Assembly: GCA_963556495.2 (NCBI GenBank)
Contig: OY747709.1
Location: 21,632,400-21,696,399, forward strand
Source of the DNA: Valencia hispanica
Taxonomy: Eukaryota > Chordata > Actinopteri > Cyprinodontiformes > Valenciidae
Direction of reading: 5' to 3'
DNA: 64,000 nucleotides
The notes beneath the pieces are model-generated. The model was not told the DNA's origin. It ran no database searches and saw only the letters and a list, made by a program, of their open reading frames with translations. Positions within the stretch are counted from its first letter, which is position 1. Each line of letters opens with the position of its first letter. Both the position numbers and the translations under genes were made by a program. Shown one piece after another: positions 9,769-20,989 of this stretch.

Positions 9769-12601
9769 TAGGCTAGAGTTGGAGGATCTGAGTGGTCTTG
9801 GGGGTTGGTACCATGACAACAGGTCTTCAACATATTTTGGTGCTAAGCCATGTAATGATTTATAAACTAGTAAAAGTATTTTAAAGTCTATTCTCTGAGC
9901 TACAGGGAGCCAGTGTAAGGACTTTAGAACTGGGGTGATGTGCTCTACTTTCCTGGTTCTAGTGAGGACGCGAGCGGCAGCGTTCTGGATCAGCTGCAGC
10001 TGTCTGATTGACTTTTTAGGCAGACCTGTGAAGATGCTGTTGCAGTAATCAATCCGACTAAAGATAAACGCATGGATGAGTTTTTCTAGGTCGTGTTGCA
10101 AAATCAGTCCTTTAATCCTAGAGATGTTCTTCAGGTGATAGAACGCTGACCTTGTTATTGCCTTTATGTGACCCTGGAGGTTCAGGTCTGAGTCCATTAC
10201 TACACCTAGGTTACAAACCTGATCAGTAGTTTCTAGCTGTATTAATTGAAGCTGTGTGCTGACTCTTGATCGTTCCTCCTTGGGTCCAAAAATAATCACT
10301 TCAGTTTTGTTTCTATTCAGCTGGAGAAAGTTATGGCACATCCATCCATTTATTTGGTCAATGCATTGATTTAGGGTTTGAATGGGTTCAGAGTCACCTG
10401 GTGACATTGTAATGTAGAGCTGAGTGTCATCTGCGTAGTTATGGTAGCTAATGTTACTGGTTGCTATAATCTTGCCTAGTGGGAGCATGTAGATATTAAA
10501 TAAGAGGGGCCCCAGGATGGAGCCCTGGGGCACCCCACATGCGATTTCTGTTTGTTCTGATGAAAAGTTTCCTATTGAAACATAGAAGTCCCTGTTCTTT
10601 AGGTAAGACTCGAACCAGCCAAGTACTGTACCAGAGAGTCCGACCCAGCTCTCCAGTCGTTCCAATAAAATATCATGATCAACAGTGTCAAATGCTGCAC
10701 TGAGGTCCAACAGAACCAGCACTGTGGTTCTTCCACAGTCTGTATTTATGCGGATGTCATTAAATACTTTGACGAGGACAGTCTCGGTGCTGTGGTGAGC
10801 ACGGAAACCAGACTGAAAAGCATCAAAAAGGTTTTTCATTGTTATGAAGCCATTTAACTGCTGAAACACAGCTTTTTCAATAATCTTACTGATGAATGGG
10901 TGATTAGAGATTGGCCTGTAGTTCTGCATTAACGTGTTGTCCAGATTTTTCTTCTTTAGCAGTGGTTTAATAACTGCTGTTTTTAAAGCCTGGGGGAAGA
11001 CACCTGATAGCAGTGATGAGTTCACTATTTGAACAAGATCAGATCCAATAACAGGAAGAACCTTCTTTAGAAAAGCTGTGGGTAGGATATCAAGACAGCA
11101 GGAGGAGGAGCTTAATTGGATAATGATTTTTTTCAAGGCTGTTCTGGTTTAATTCGTGGAATTCAGACATTTTCTCTACATTGTTGTTGATTGGGGATGG
11201 GACTGGTTGTGGGTTCGATATTGAGGTACAGATTGACCGTCTAATTGTTAGAATCTTTTCAGTGAAAAAGCTGGCAAATTCATTGCAGGCCCTGGTAGAG
11301 TTTAGTTCAGGGGCTACTGTCACTAAAGGATTAGTTAGTCTTTCCACTGTTGCAAATAGAGTCCGTGCATTATTAATGTTTCTGTTGATGATTTCAGAAA
11401 AGAACGATTCCCTAGCATCTTTTATAGTTAGCTGATATCTATTCAGTCTCTCTTTGTAGATCTCACAGTGAACCTGGAGTTGAGTTTTCCGCCATTTTCT
11501 CTTGGCTCGTCGACACTCTCTTTTTTCACTACGTACCAGTGGATTTCTTGTCCACTGAGACTTTTTTCTACCTGAGACTACTTTCACTTTAGTTGGAGCA
11601 ATGGAATCCATGATGTCTGAGATTTTCGCAAGGAAATTATCTACCAACTTATTTACTGAGTTTGAGTTGGGAGATGAGGGGGATGTGGTGGAAGGATAAA
11701 TACGTTTAAAGGTTTCTACTGAACTGTCCCCTAGAAGACGCTTTTTTATAGTGGTCTTACTGTGGCTGGATAATTTAGCAGAGATGGTACTTTCAAAGAA
11801 AATACAGAAATGGTCAGATAATGCAATATTAATTACAGAGATGTTGGAAATATTTAAACCTTTGCTGATAATTAAGTCCAGAGTGTGTCCTTTATTGTGT
11901 GTTGGTTGTTTGACATGCTGGATCAGTCCGAAATTGTGGAGAGTATCATCTAACGTTTTTGCTTGTCTATCTTGGGGGTTGTCGGTATGGATGTTAAAGT
12001 CCCCCACGATGATTAGTTGGTCATAGTCGATACATATTACAGAAAGAAGGTCATTGAAATCATTAAAGAAGTTAGAGTTAAGTTTTGGTGGTTTATATAA
12101 ACTTAGAAATAACGCTTTGTTAGGCTCATTTATCTGGGTGGCTAGGTATTCAAAAGAATCAAACGTGCCCAGAGTTACCTTTTTAAAGTTCATTGAGTTG
12201 TGAAAGATGGTGGCTACACCTCCGCCTCGTTTGTGTTTTCTGTTCTCGCTTAAGAAATTATAATTTGGAGGACTGGATTCTATTAATGAAGTTGTTTTGT
12301 TATTTTCATCTAGCCAAGTTTCTGATAAAAAAAGGGCGTGTAAATTATGCTCAGTGATGAAGTCATTGATAAGAAAAGACTTCCCGGATAGAGATCTAAT
12401 GTTTAATAAAGCTAACTTAAGTATTGTGATGATGGGCAGCTGAACCTTCTGACAGGTTATCAATTTGTGATTTTGTTTAATATGAGAGCGTGTGGTTAAC
12501 GGTTTATGTTTCCTGCTGCTGATAATCACTGATATAGCCTCAGGGGTGCCGGGTGAATTCTGGGAGACGGTAGGGGTGGATTTATTGCCCGGTTCCCTCA
12601 A
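9769..12601 (-). pseudogene. L2 LINE ORF2: endonuclease-reverse transcriptase, frameshifted and interrupted
   Basis: ORF2 nicks target DNA and reverse transcribes the LINE RNA at the nick. The N-terminal APE-type endonuclease has LSETWL, GDFNIH and SDHF motifs (about 12,320-11,800). The RT has [29 protein letters not shown] and the catalytic YADDTQLY (about 10,430), then a thumb and the L2-type C-terminal domain. The endonuclease frame ends at 11,090, and the RT frame is open from about 11,136. The break lies at a run of seven T on the plus strand (11,127-11,133), consistent with one extra base. Translation of ORF2 begins where ORF1 ends (overlapping TTGA). The ERV truncates it at 9,769; the remaining codons lie at 1,172-993. 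Confidence 0.85.
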
Positions 12602-13905
12602 ATATCTGTAATAATCAGTGGGGGGAAGCTCCCAGTCTTATTGACACTAGTCCCAGGCGTTTGGTGTAGTCTAAGTTTAGGTGTTAATTGTGTCCCAAAT
12701 TTGATTTGCTCGTTCAGTCTGTCTGTAAAGTTTCTAAATGGAGACTCATTTGATGTGGCTGAGTCACAGGAAGATGAAGACTTAATCTCTGATGGTTGTT
12801 TATCTGTTCGGTCCTGTGGTGTCATCATGACTTGCTGTTTTTGTTCTCTGATATCCATGTGCGCCTCAAGGTCAGCTTTTGGGAGCAAGTGTTTTGCTTT
12901 CTGATTTTGATAAGAAAAAATGTTTGCTGCTAAGAGCCTTACTCCGGCCTTGTTCAAATAGCGCATCCCTTCTTTGAACAGATGATTAGCACTTCCAAAT
13001 ACTTTGAAATTATTAATTAATGTGAACGACTTCTCAGCTGATTGTTTCTTCAACCATTTATGGAGCATGCGGAGTCTGCTAAATCTTTCATCATTCCCTT
13101 CAGGGACTGGTCCACTGATGAGGATGTTTACGTTAAGTCCATCAAGTCTCTGTAGGAGATCAGAAAAGTCTCTCTTCAGAATCTCTGATTGTCTCATCGC
13201 GATATCTGCTGATCCAGCGTGAATGACAAGCTTTTCCAAAGCAGGATGTTGGTCCAAGATTTTAGGGATTTTTTCTGATATTTCTCTCACTGTATTTTTG
13301 TAGCAGCTATAAACTTTGGTATTCTTGCTACAAAAAGCCTCAATTCCATTAATTGATCCATCTTGTATGATAACAGTCTTTGCTGGGGGCGCTCTTACTT
13401 TGTTATGTGTCCGTTTGATGCGGCTGGGTTTCTCCTGGTGGCTTTGACTGGTCCTGGGGGCTGCGTCATCTTTCGAGGAACTCAAGGCTGCGAATCTGTT
13501 TTTCAGCGGGATTCCAGGTGGAGAAATATTGCTTGTTTTTGGCTGAAACCTCTTTTGTTTACTTTTAGCAGAAGCGGCAGTTCTGGGTTCAGAGGTTTCT
13601 CTGTGCCGGAGTTTCTTTTGTTTTTTCTTCCTCGGAGAACAGGCTGGGGTTGATTTCATGCGTTTTAAAGCTGGCCAGTTTTCATTGTAGTGCGGAGTTC
13701 TGCCGCTCAGACGCCTGTAGGGAGTCTCTGTGACACGGTTAGACCGACATAACACCGGGCTGTTTGTATTCAAAGGTAAAGTTGTTTCATTTTGTCCATA
13801 ATCAGCGTGGAGATCAAAATTAATTTCCAGACGACGTAGCTTCGTTTCAATGCCCTCAATTCTGTGGAGAAGTTTTTCAAAATCCTCAGCTGAGCAAAAA
13901 GCCAT
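12598..13905 (-). CDS. L2 LINE ORF1, esterase-type nucleic acid chaperone
   Basis: About 435 codons are open from ATG 13,905 (MAFCSAEDFEKLLHRIEGIE). The frame is also open upstream to 14,106, but the Leu/Phe-rich extra segment looks like translated UTR. The N-terminus has a short amphipathic helix, then a basic Lys/Arg-rich region (around 13,690-13,400), then an SGNH-esterase-like domain with VIHAGSADI, ISGPVPEGNDERFSRLR and a C-terminal block containing LFKEGMRYLNKAGVRLLAANI, typical of L2/CR1 ORF1. The Ala and Ser in the second motif differ from the usual VGSND-type residues. It ends in TGA overlapping the start of ORF2, which suggests stop-restart translation. Confidence 0.8.
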   Translation of the reverse strand: MAFCSAEDFEKLLHRIEGIETKLRRLEINFDLHADYGQNETTLPLNTNSPVLCRSNRVTETPYRRLSGRTPHYNENWPALKRMKSTPACSPRKKKQKKLRHRETSEPRTAASAKSKQKRFQPKTSNISPPGIPLKNRFAALSSSKDDAAPRTSQSHQEKPSRIKRTHNKVRAPPAKTVIIQDGSINGIEAFCSKNTKVYSCYKNTVREISEKIPKILDQHPALEKLVIHAGSADIAMRQSEILKRDFSDLLQRLDGLNVNILISGPVPEGNDERFSRLRMLHKWLKKQSAEKSFTLINNFKVFGSANHLFKEGMRYLNKAGVRLLAANIFSYQNQKAKHLLPKADLEAHMDIREQKQQVMMTPQDRTDKQPSEIKSSSSCDSATSNESPFRNFTDRLNEQIKFGTQLTPKLRLHQTPGTSVNKTGSFPPLIITDI

Positions 13906-14159
13906 GTTGATAAGTCCATAGAAAAGTAATCCAAGAAGAGATCTGGTCCAATACAGTAACTCCAGGGGCTGGGAAAATAAAGTAACTAAGAAAAGGTTAA
14001 GAAAGAAAACAAGAAAAGCAAACAGAAAACAAAATAAAGTGAACGGATCTGGAGAGAGACAGAGAGCAGCTGCTCCTCCTTCAGCAGACAGAGTAAAAGG
14101 ATGCAAAAACCTTCAGTGTCATAAGATGAAGAAATAATTAACAACTAGGTTTTGGAGTA

Positions 14160-14440
14160 ACTGTGGCTTTGGTCGACAGTGGCCCAGGTGGTAGTGGTCG
14201 TTCTATAACTTGTGGGTTGCCGGTTTGAATCCCCACTCAGTCCGTCTCAGTTTTTGTATCCTTGGCCAAGGCACTTCGCCCGTGGCGTTGACTTCTGTCA
14301 GTGTGCTCCAGGACAGCTGTGGATATAATGTAGCTCACCACCATCAGCGTGTGAATGGGTGAATGACTGAATGTAGAGTAAAGTGTTTTGTGATACTGAA
14401 AAAGTGCTATACAAATGCAGGCCATTTACCATTTTAGAAA
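14160..14440 (+). mobile_element. tRNA-derived SINE-like repeat
   Basis: An A-box-like stretch (gtggcccaggtggtagtgg) is followed by a B-box-like ggtttgaatcc, then a body and a tail (gtgctatacaaatgcaggccatttacc) shared by many fish SINEs with an L2-type 3' end. Boundaries are approximate. Confidence 0.65.
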
Positions 14441-15620
14441 TGGAAAGTGAAAACTAATTTCTATGCACACTCGGAGTGGAAATCAGTCAAACAAGATATT
14501 TAACAGCATAAGTTAAACTAGAACCCAAAAAACAACAAGATTAAGTGGGACTAACTAACCATGAAAACAATAAACTAAATATAACATCCCTGTAAGAAAG
14601 AAAATAAATTCTAAATACATAATTGAATGCAGATCAAAATCAGAGAACACCAAAAACCTATAAACAAAGTAAATTAATTAATTCGGACGTTTGTAATCAG
14701 TTGCATGTGTTGAACACTTAAAAATAACGAGTGGGTAACATAAAAGTCTAAAAGGGTATGTTATGCAGAAACTGTAAGTAATCTTTTTATGAATTACAGC
14801 TTCAGAACTCTTGTCTGTAATGAATATAACATTTTATATCTCCACAACACCTAAAAACTAAGTTTCCGTCAAATTCTTTTTAAAGCTGCGATGGCAAATC
14901 TGCAAAATAAGCTTGCTTAAAATGTATTTTTTCATGGCTCCTAACAATGTTCTAACGTAGTATACCTATAAATATTTTGTGGAGATAAAAAAAAAAAAAA
15001 AAAGTGGTTCAGTCGCATTTGTCTAAAAACCTCAGCCAATAACAGGGCTCTCTCCGAAACCAGTGACTGGACCACTTCAACTTTAGGACAAACTACCAGA
15101 GACCCAAAAAGAAAAACGTCATTTGAAGTTGCAGAAAACAAAAGACGTTTCCGCGATATTATTTCATGAAAACTGCGACTGGTGTTTTGCGGCAATGCAC
15201 GTTCCCATATCAGGGGAACGTGGCCTAGGGATGATAGCCGACGGAAAGGGTGAAAGTTCTGTGACTGTGTTTATATGTTGAAAAGCTAGCTTGTTCTGCA
15301 GATTTGGTATAGCAGCTTTAAAGTCACAACCAAATCTTGAGAAGGCATCATTACAAATTTTACAGGCACGAGAAAATCTTTTAGCTTTTAAACTAACTTT
15401 TTCAAAGCAAATCGAGTTTTGAAATTGAAAGGAAAACTTTTGTTTGATTTAAAATTAGTTTTTAGCCAAAGAATAATTCTAATTGCAGTTTTGTTCTTTT
15501 TGCTTTCTAATGTGTTTTTACGGATAACTTTATTATGACTTAGTGCTTTGAAACTGTAAAGGAATCACAACAAATGTACCTATAATTCAGTTGCTTGAGG
15601 CTTTAGTTGATTTTGTTGCA
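14441..15620. other. Intergenic, no gene recognised
   Basis: There is no coding structure and no obvious terminal repeats. An A run lies at 14,988-15,003. The segment 15,005-15,240 has more balanced base composition, but I could not assign it. Confidence 0.4.
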
Positions 15621-15626
15621 GAGAAT

Positions 15627-15930
15627 GTCATGATTTGAAGTAGATGGAGGACGCGGGTGCAAAGAGGATGGCTGAAAGATTACTCTTTATTGCTACTATC
15701 CCGACTACAAGTAGTTGGCTTGGGCCAAAACTCAAGACTGCACAGACATCTTCAGTGAGTGCAGGATGAGACACACTGTTTACACGACAACAAACCGGCA
15801 AAGATAAGGGAGCACAGGGAGCTATAAATACACAGGGGAGACAATTAAGGAGACTAGAGACAGCTGGGGACAATTAAGGGAAGTAAAGACAGAATAATGC
15901 AAGGGAAAACATGATGTCATAACAGGGAAA
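15627..15930 (+). repeat. Interspersed repeat, TGTCATG-starting family
   Basis: It begins tgtcatgatttgaag, contains a ctttattgctac segment and ends around catgatgtcataaca. The start resembles the repeats at 40,877-41,459 and, inverted, 20,170-20,761. The inverted terminal motif suggests an LTR-type or terminal-repeat element. Class uncertain. Confidence 0.4.
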
Positions 15931-17545
15931 CATAAAACTGTTAAAGTATTTAAAGACATCATCTCTGATTGTCTTTCATAACTGGCTTTACTACATTTAT
16001 TGATATTCTTTGAGTTTCTAGATCCTTTCTTGAAACCCCCTTGGTGTGAACACATCTTATGAATAACTCGTGTGTGGGTTTGTGTGTTTGTAGATAAACA
16101 CTTTTTTTTTGGAGATAAAATATTAATCAATTGAGTAACATCTTGTTTTTTTTACTTTTCTTAGCTATGGAGTTTGTCAGCAGACATTCACCTGTGGAAG
16201 CTACCTGCCTTCAGCAAGGAAGGCAGGTAGAATTGATCAACTTCTCATTGTGGGTTAGCAAAGCAGGTGAGTTTAACCCTCAGTTCCTATTTCCTTTGGA
16301 AGATTTGCCTCCACTGAAGAAACACCAAAAATCAAAAACAGCCAAGCCAAGCCAAGCCAAGCCAAAGAATACCAGGAAAGTTACATTTGGCCAAGTAACA
16401 ACAAATGCTCCGTGAAATGCATCTTCTGCTCATCTTGTCAAACATCATGACCAGCTGGAAAATGCTCCAGCACCCTCTTGGAGTGAAGTTTCTGCTTCAA
16501 AGCCTGTGGAAACCCCATCGCAGCCAGCACCAGCCTCTGGTCAAAGGCTGGCGTCTCCCCCAAAGCCTGAAGAAGCAAAAGAGACAGAGACCTGTTTTGC
16601 CAGGCAAAAGGAAGAAACATCTAGATTGCAAGCTGCTCTGACAAAAATGGAGAAAGATTTGGAGGAACAAAAATGACAGTGGTGGGGTGCACGGTGGCGC
16701 AGCTGGCAGAGCAGCTCACTTCACAGCTAAAAGGTCCTCGGTTCAATTACCCGCGGGGACGCTGTGGGTGCTGAGGGTGTGTTTGTTCCCACCGCATCAT
16801 CGGCACCCACACCCTGGGTGGGGTTGGCGAAAGGGCCTTTCTGTGTGGAGTTTGCATGTTCTCCCCGTGTTCTCTTGAGCAGCTATTGTGAGCTACTCAC
16901 ACAAAAACATGCACTAGTCCTGGGGCTATATACTGCCTCCTCCTGGTCGGCCGGGGCGCCTGAAGGGATGGGGCGGATCTGGCTGGAATAATGTGATCCT
17001 TCCACGCGCTACATCCAGCCGGAAAACCCCCGCTTTCAGGTGAAAAGAAGGGCCTGCTCACCAGGGGCGTCACTAGAACTAACACTGTACTGGGGCACAC
17101 CTGGGGCGCAAAGAATTCATGAGAGCACGCAAAGTGCGCAAGAAAAAAAAACATTCAGCTCTTATTCATCATTAAAAAAAACAAATAGTTCTTTAAACTA
17201 TTCAATCATATCAGAATATGTACATAGCTCAGAGTCTCCTATCTGCATTTTTTATTGTCTTAATTTTTCACATGTGATTATAAGAACAGCGAAAGCTGCT
17301 GTTTACAAAGTTATCCCACCCTTCCTTGTGACAAAAAAGTCACCTGACCAAAAAGCATTCTGTAAGAAACGGACAGGTTTTTTGTTTTGCAAAATTTAAA
17401 TACTTATCTCCCAGGCAAGGGTCCTATAGTCATCCTGGCAATACTTCAGTTCTTTGTAGCTTAGATAGTCTACTAAAGCCTTCATACTGACTTTTGGTGA
17501 TAATTTGCAAATGTAGCCTGTAATAATCTACACAAAGTCAGAGTA

Positions 17546-17833
17546 GGCTACTCTGACTCTGTGTAGATTATTATAGGCAAATTATCACCTATTGGCTACT
17601 CTGACTCTGTGTAGATTATTATAGGCAAATTATCACCTATTGGCTACTCTGACTCTGTGTTGATTATTATAGGCAAATTATCACCTATTGGCTACTCTGA
17701 CTCTGTGTTGATTATTATAGGGAAATTATCACCTATTGGCTACTCTGACTCTGTGTAGATTATTATAGGCAAATTATCACCTATTGGCTACTCTGACTCT
17801 GTGTTGATTATTATAGGCAAATTATCACCCATA
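17546..17833 (+). repeat. 48-bp minisatellite, six units
   Basis: Units start ggctactctgactctgtg at 17,546, 17,594, 17,642, 17,690, 17,738 and 17,786, with only a few differences (tgtag/tgttg, ggcaa/ggaaa). A further partial unit resumes at 20,011 after the inserted transposon. Confidence 0.93.
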
Positions 17834-17940
17834 GAGCTCCGGGAGTTGACATCACTTCTCCCAGCATGCAACAGTTAAAATCGAATGGGCGCCATTGTGG
17901 CAGGCAGTCTCCCGCAGTTGTTTTATTTGCTGCTAACCCA

Positions 17941-18118
17941 ATGTTAGAAATGGTAAATTTGGTGGATACCTGTTGCGCCCCAGGATGCCATAACAGACGC
18001 GGATGAGATAAGGGAGAAACGTTCTATAGGATTACCAAGGATCCAGAACACAGAAAACGATGGATCATTGCCATGAAACGCGCTAGCGATCAGGCAGAAA
18101 TGAAGCCGTTTCATATAG
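17941..18118 (+). pseudogene. THAP zinc-finger exon of transposase, one in-frame stop
   Basis: From ATG 17,941 (a second ATG follows three codons on) the frame reads VDTCCAPGCHNRRG, a stop TGA, then DKGETFYRITKDPEHRKRW. This is the start of a THAP C2CH finger: the first C-x(n)-C pair, then the conserved Trp of the DNA-binding fold. The second C and H are not reached before the sequence loses coding character near 18,118, where an intron may have started. The TGA at 17,995 or nearby makes it non-functional unless it results from a small indel. Confidence 0.55.
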
Positions 18119-18847
18119 GTTTTTTGAGTGATTCACCTGTAATTCAGATTTAATACCATTTGTTTGATAACTGCTCTTGTATCATTAAGTGATGCAAATT
18201 ATTTAGAAATAAAAATACTTTATTTCCTGAGATGAACATACAAAATGTTGCACATAGACATAACCTAGCTACAGCCTGTTGCTCATGGTAACCAAAATCA
18301 GCACATGTCTCCCTCCCGGTGACAACAACACAATCCTTTGCAGGAAGATTCCAGATCTGGATCCCGATAACAAACCCCATTTGTGTCCATTTATATCCCT
18401 CCAGGGTTTTACATGCTTTAAGCGATGCTCCGGAGCAGGACGAGGGAAAATGGATCAGGAAATTGTATAGGTCAGGGGATGGGCGTCATTTTAGCCGGTG
18501 ACGGCAGGGATATTTATGATTGATGATTTTTTCCCCCCACCACTTTTAAAAACTCGATGCGGAATTTCTTACCAGCTCTAACATTCACATTTCCACATAA
18601 TCAGTGTCTGAACGGACTATTATTTAAATCACTTCATTCCACTTTCTTATACATTCATATTATACAGCAGTGGATAAGTCGAGGTTTTAAAAGACTTGTA
18701 GTCCGCTGCAAACATGTTCAGGGCTCAGAGTCCTGCATGTTGCGAGTAGCTACTCATTTAAAGATGGAAAAATACATAAATTAAATTTCAAGGGTCTGGC
18801 GAAAGTTTCTTTACTGCGGGTGAAAAAATATTTATGGGATATTTTTG

Positions 18848-19245
18848 TTTAAGACTCCCAAAGAGAATCGTGTTGATATAATGTGTTTGTGGAGAGAACA
18901 TGCCAGAATATTCCCCCAACTTTGCGCTGACAGCGGAATGTTCCCGTTATCTAGGTATCCTGCGCTGCCAGAGAGAGATTTTTCTGAAATCTATGAAAAC
19001 TAAAATTTATTTGATGCAGAGATCAATATGCAGAAACGAAAAATTGTCCACAGTCCCTGGTTTTAACTGTGTTCTCAGTTCATGAATCGCAAATCCCGCT
19101 GCAGTAAAGTCTCTCTGGCAGCGCTGGAGGTCTAGATAGCGAGAATATTCCGCTGTCAGCGCAAATTGGAGGAATATTCTGGCATGCTCTTTCCACATAT
19201 TACTATATATCAACACAATTCTCTTTGGGAGTCTTAAACAAAACA
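18848..19245. repeat. Large imperfect inverted repeat inside the THAP element
   Basis: The left arm starts gtttaagactcccaaagaga (18,848) and the right arm ends with its complement, tctctttgggagtcttaaac. The arms share the central motifs catgccagaatattcc, gcgctgacagcggaat and gcgctgccagagaga. They are about 135-140 bp and enclose about 120 bp. It may be a further MITE. Confidence 0.8.
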
Positions 19246-19688
19246 TTATAAACAATTTTATTTTCTCACTCGCAACCCGCAATTTAATTTCACAACTTTA
19301 TGATGTAAAAATCTTATGCGAGTCACCCGCGGGTACCCGCCCTGTTGCAGGACTGTGAACTGTAAGTTAGTGTTGAAGTTTCTCTGCATTGAACTGCAAG
19401 GGTTGCAATGGGAACGCGTTTTATAGTTGAACATATTCTTCTGGGGCGAGTATATACCAACATTGTTCTTTCTGCTATAATGTGGATTTTAATGAAGCCA
19501 TGCAAGCAAACAGCCTAATGATGGTTTTCAGTGCCGTTGGTAAAACAAAACACATAAGCTTATGGCTTTCAACTTTTATTGATGGAATAAAGATACGATT
19601 TTCAACACCTGTTTATTCACTGCAGTGCATAAACGTCAAACAGATGAATCTTTATAGACTATATGATTAATAATTGTCCCAGCCATCT

Positions 19689-19967
19689 TCAAACCACACT
19701 TAAGTTAATGGTTATTGTCCCCAGCAGCTTTAAAAACAAACTGACGCTGTTGTGAGAGTATCTCCGATCCGGTAAAAGGTCCGCCCTGACAGCTTCTGGA
19801 GTTTTAAAAAGTATCCCAGGGGCATGGTAAGGGTCGGATATGTTTAATCTTTTTAATTTCCCGGTATATACAATAATATCTTCTGTTTTAAAATGGGGAG
19901 TAAACTCCGACGGAGTAAAATCACAGCCAGCGACGTTCATTTTGGTGCGGTTCATGCCTGCCAACAT
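19689..19967 (-). pseudogene. First exon of the second transposon protein, unassigned
   Basis: The 92-codon minus-strand frame begins near the right terminus of the THAP element, with a plausible start MNVAGCDFTP about 10 codons in. It contains the well-formed segment NISDPYHAPGILFKTPEAVR. It resembles the N-terminal region of the second (nuclease-type) protein of ISL2EU elements, from memory only. No domain is certain. Confidence 0.35.
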
Positions 19968-20169
19968 GGCGCCTACGCTCTGAGAGTCACGTGACGTCCG
20001 GAGCTCTATAGGCTACTCTGACTCAGTGTAGATTATTATAGGCTACATTTGCAAATGCAGCAAACTTATTTAAGTTTGCCATTAAATCATTGATCAAATC
20101 ACATCACTGGCTGTTACCAGGATAAATGTCCCTTTAGTTACTACTTGGTGTTTCTGTTGTTACTTGTGT

Positions 20170-20761
20170 TTTTTCCTTCCACTACATTTTTTCAGCCCCA
20201 GGTGCTCTTATGCTTGGTTTCTCATGTCTGTGTTCATCCCTTATTTATTTTCTTAGGTTCCTATTGATACTTCGTCCCAGTTAGTTCTGTTTAATATTTA
20301 ATTCCTTTTTCTAGTCCTTCTTTAAATAATTCTTCCTTGTAGGTTTATTTCCTCAGTTCTGTTTTCTTCACTCTAGTGCTCTCCAGTTTCTCTTAGGTTC
20401 ATAATTAGTCCTTATTCCTCTTTTGTATAGTCCTCTGTCTAATCCTTATGTTTTGCTCTTGGCCTTCCTTTGTTTCTCTAGCCATTCTGCCTTCCGTCCC
20501 AGCTACTGAATGTTTCCACCTGCTCTCTCTCTCTCACCTGCTACTGCTTCTCCTAATTAGCTTACACACCTCCTCAGTATCCTTAAGCCTTCCTCTTACA
20601 GTCACTACTCGCTGGTTCGTTGTCAAACATCCCTGTCCTGTTCACCCGTCGCTGCATTTTTCTCATCCTCCTGAGTGTAATTAAGTTTGTTGTTCTGTTG
20701 TTTAATAAATTTTAATTTGGTTATTTGCTGCATTTGGGTCTTTTCAAACACTTAACATGAC
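20170..20761 (-). repeat. Pyrimidine-rich interspersed repeat, TGTCATG family, reverse
   Basis: Read on the minus strand it starts tgtcatgttaagtgtttgaa and then has an aaattttattaaacaac segment, matching the start of the repeats at 15,627 and 40,877. The interior is C/T-rich on the plus strand. Confidence 0.4.
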
Positions 20762-20970
20762 ACCTCATCTCTCCTCACTGTTCCTCTGCCTTTGTTCAAG
20801 AAGAATTTTCTGATGTCCATCTCTGAATAGTTTATCAGAAGGCTATGTTTAGTTTTACAGTAGGACAGCTTCACAAACAGCATAGGCTACTTTTACAAGG
20901 CTCTCTCTCTACAGTATACGTATAAATCATTATTAATCGTCCGCATGTGTGCATGCAGCCTACGCATGGT

Positions 20971-20989
20971 GTGTGTGTGTGTGTGTGTG
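20971..20989 (+). repeat. GT microsatellite
   Basis: A run of about nine GT dinucleotides. Confidence 0.9.

Larger units (their letters stand above)
9769..14130 (-). mobile_element. L2-clade non-LTR retrotransposon (5' part, nearly full length)
   Basis: The element carries ORF1 (esterase-like) and ORF2 (APE endonuclease plus RT) on the minus strand, and continues beyond the ERV at 1,172-786. The RT signature, the C-terminal [16 protein letters not shown] motif and the ORF1 esterase fold place it in the L2/CR1 group. The 5' boundary near 14,130 is approximate, because no target duplication was found. Confidence 0.85.
17833..20007. mobile_element. THAP-domain DNA transposon remnant (ISL2EU-like)
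   Basis: The element is bounded by perfect 10-bp inverted termini AGAGCTCCGG / CCGGAGCTCT and a 2-bp AT duplication (17,831-17,832 and 20,008-20,009) within a minisatellite unit. It carries a THAP-type exon at its left end (plus strand) and a conserved-looking exon at its right end (minus strand), so two genes point inward. A 2-bp AT duplication and paired THAP-transposase/second-protein genes are features of the ISL2EU superfamily, so that is the best guess. The catalytic parts are missing. Confidence 0.6.
17504..20055. mobile_element. Small inverted-repeat element with expanded internal minisatellite
   Basis: The left arm tttgcaaatgtagcctgtaa (17,504) is the inverse of the right arm ending ggctacatttgcaaa (20,041-20,055), and each continues for about 45 bp. 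The sequence next to the left arm is amplified as the 48-bp tandem array at 17,546. A THAP transposon sits inside. Confidence 0.65.

Noticed and set aside
17546..17833. Regular 48-bp repeats considered as a CRISPR-like array
   Set aside because: Units are tandem without unique spacers, the genome is clearly eukaryotic, and the unit derives from a transposon terminus.
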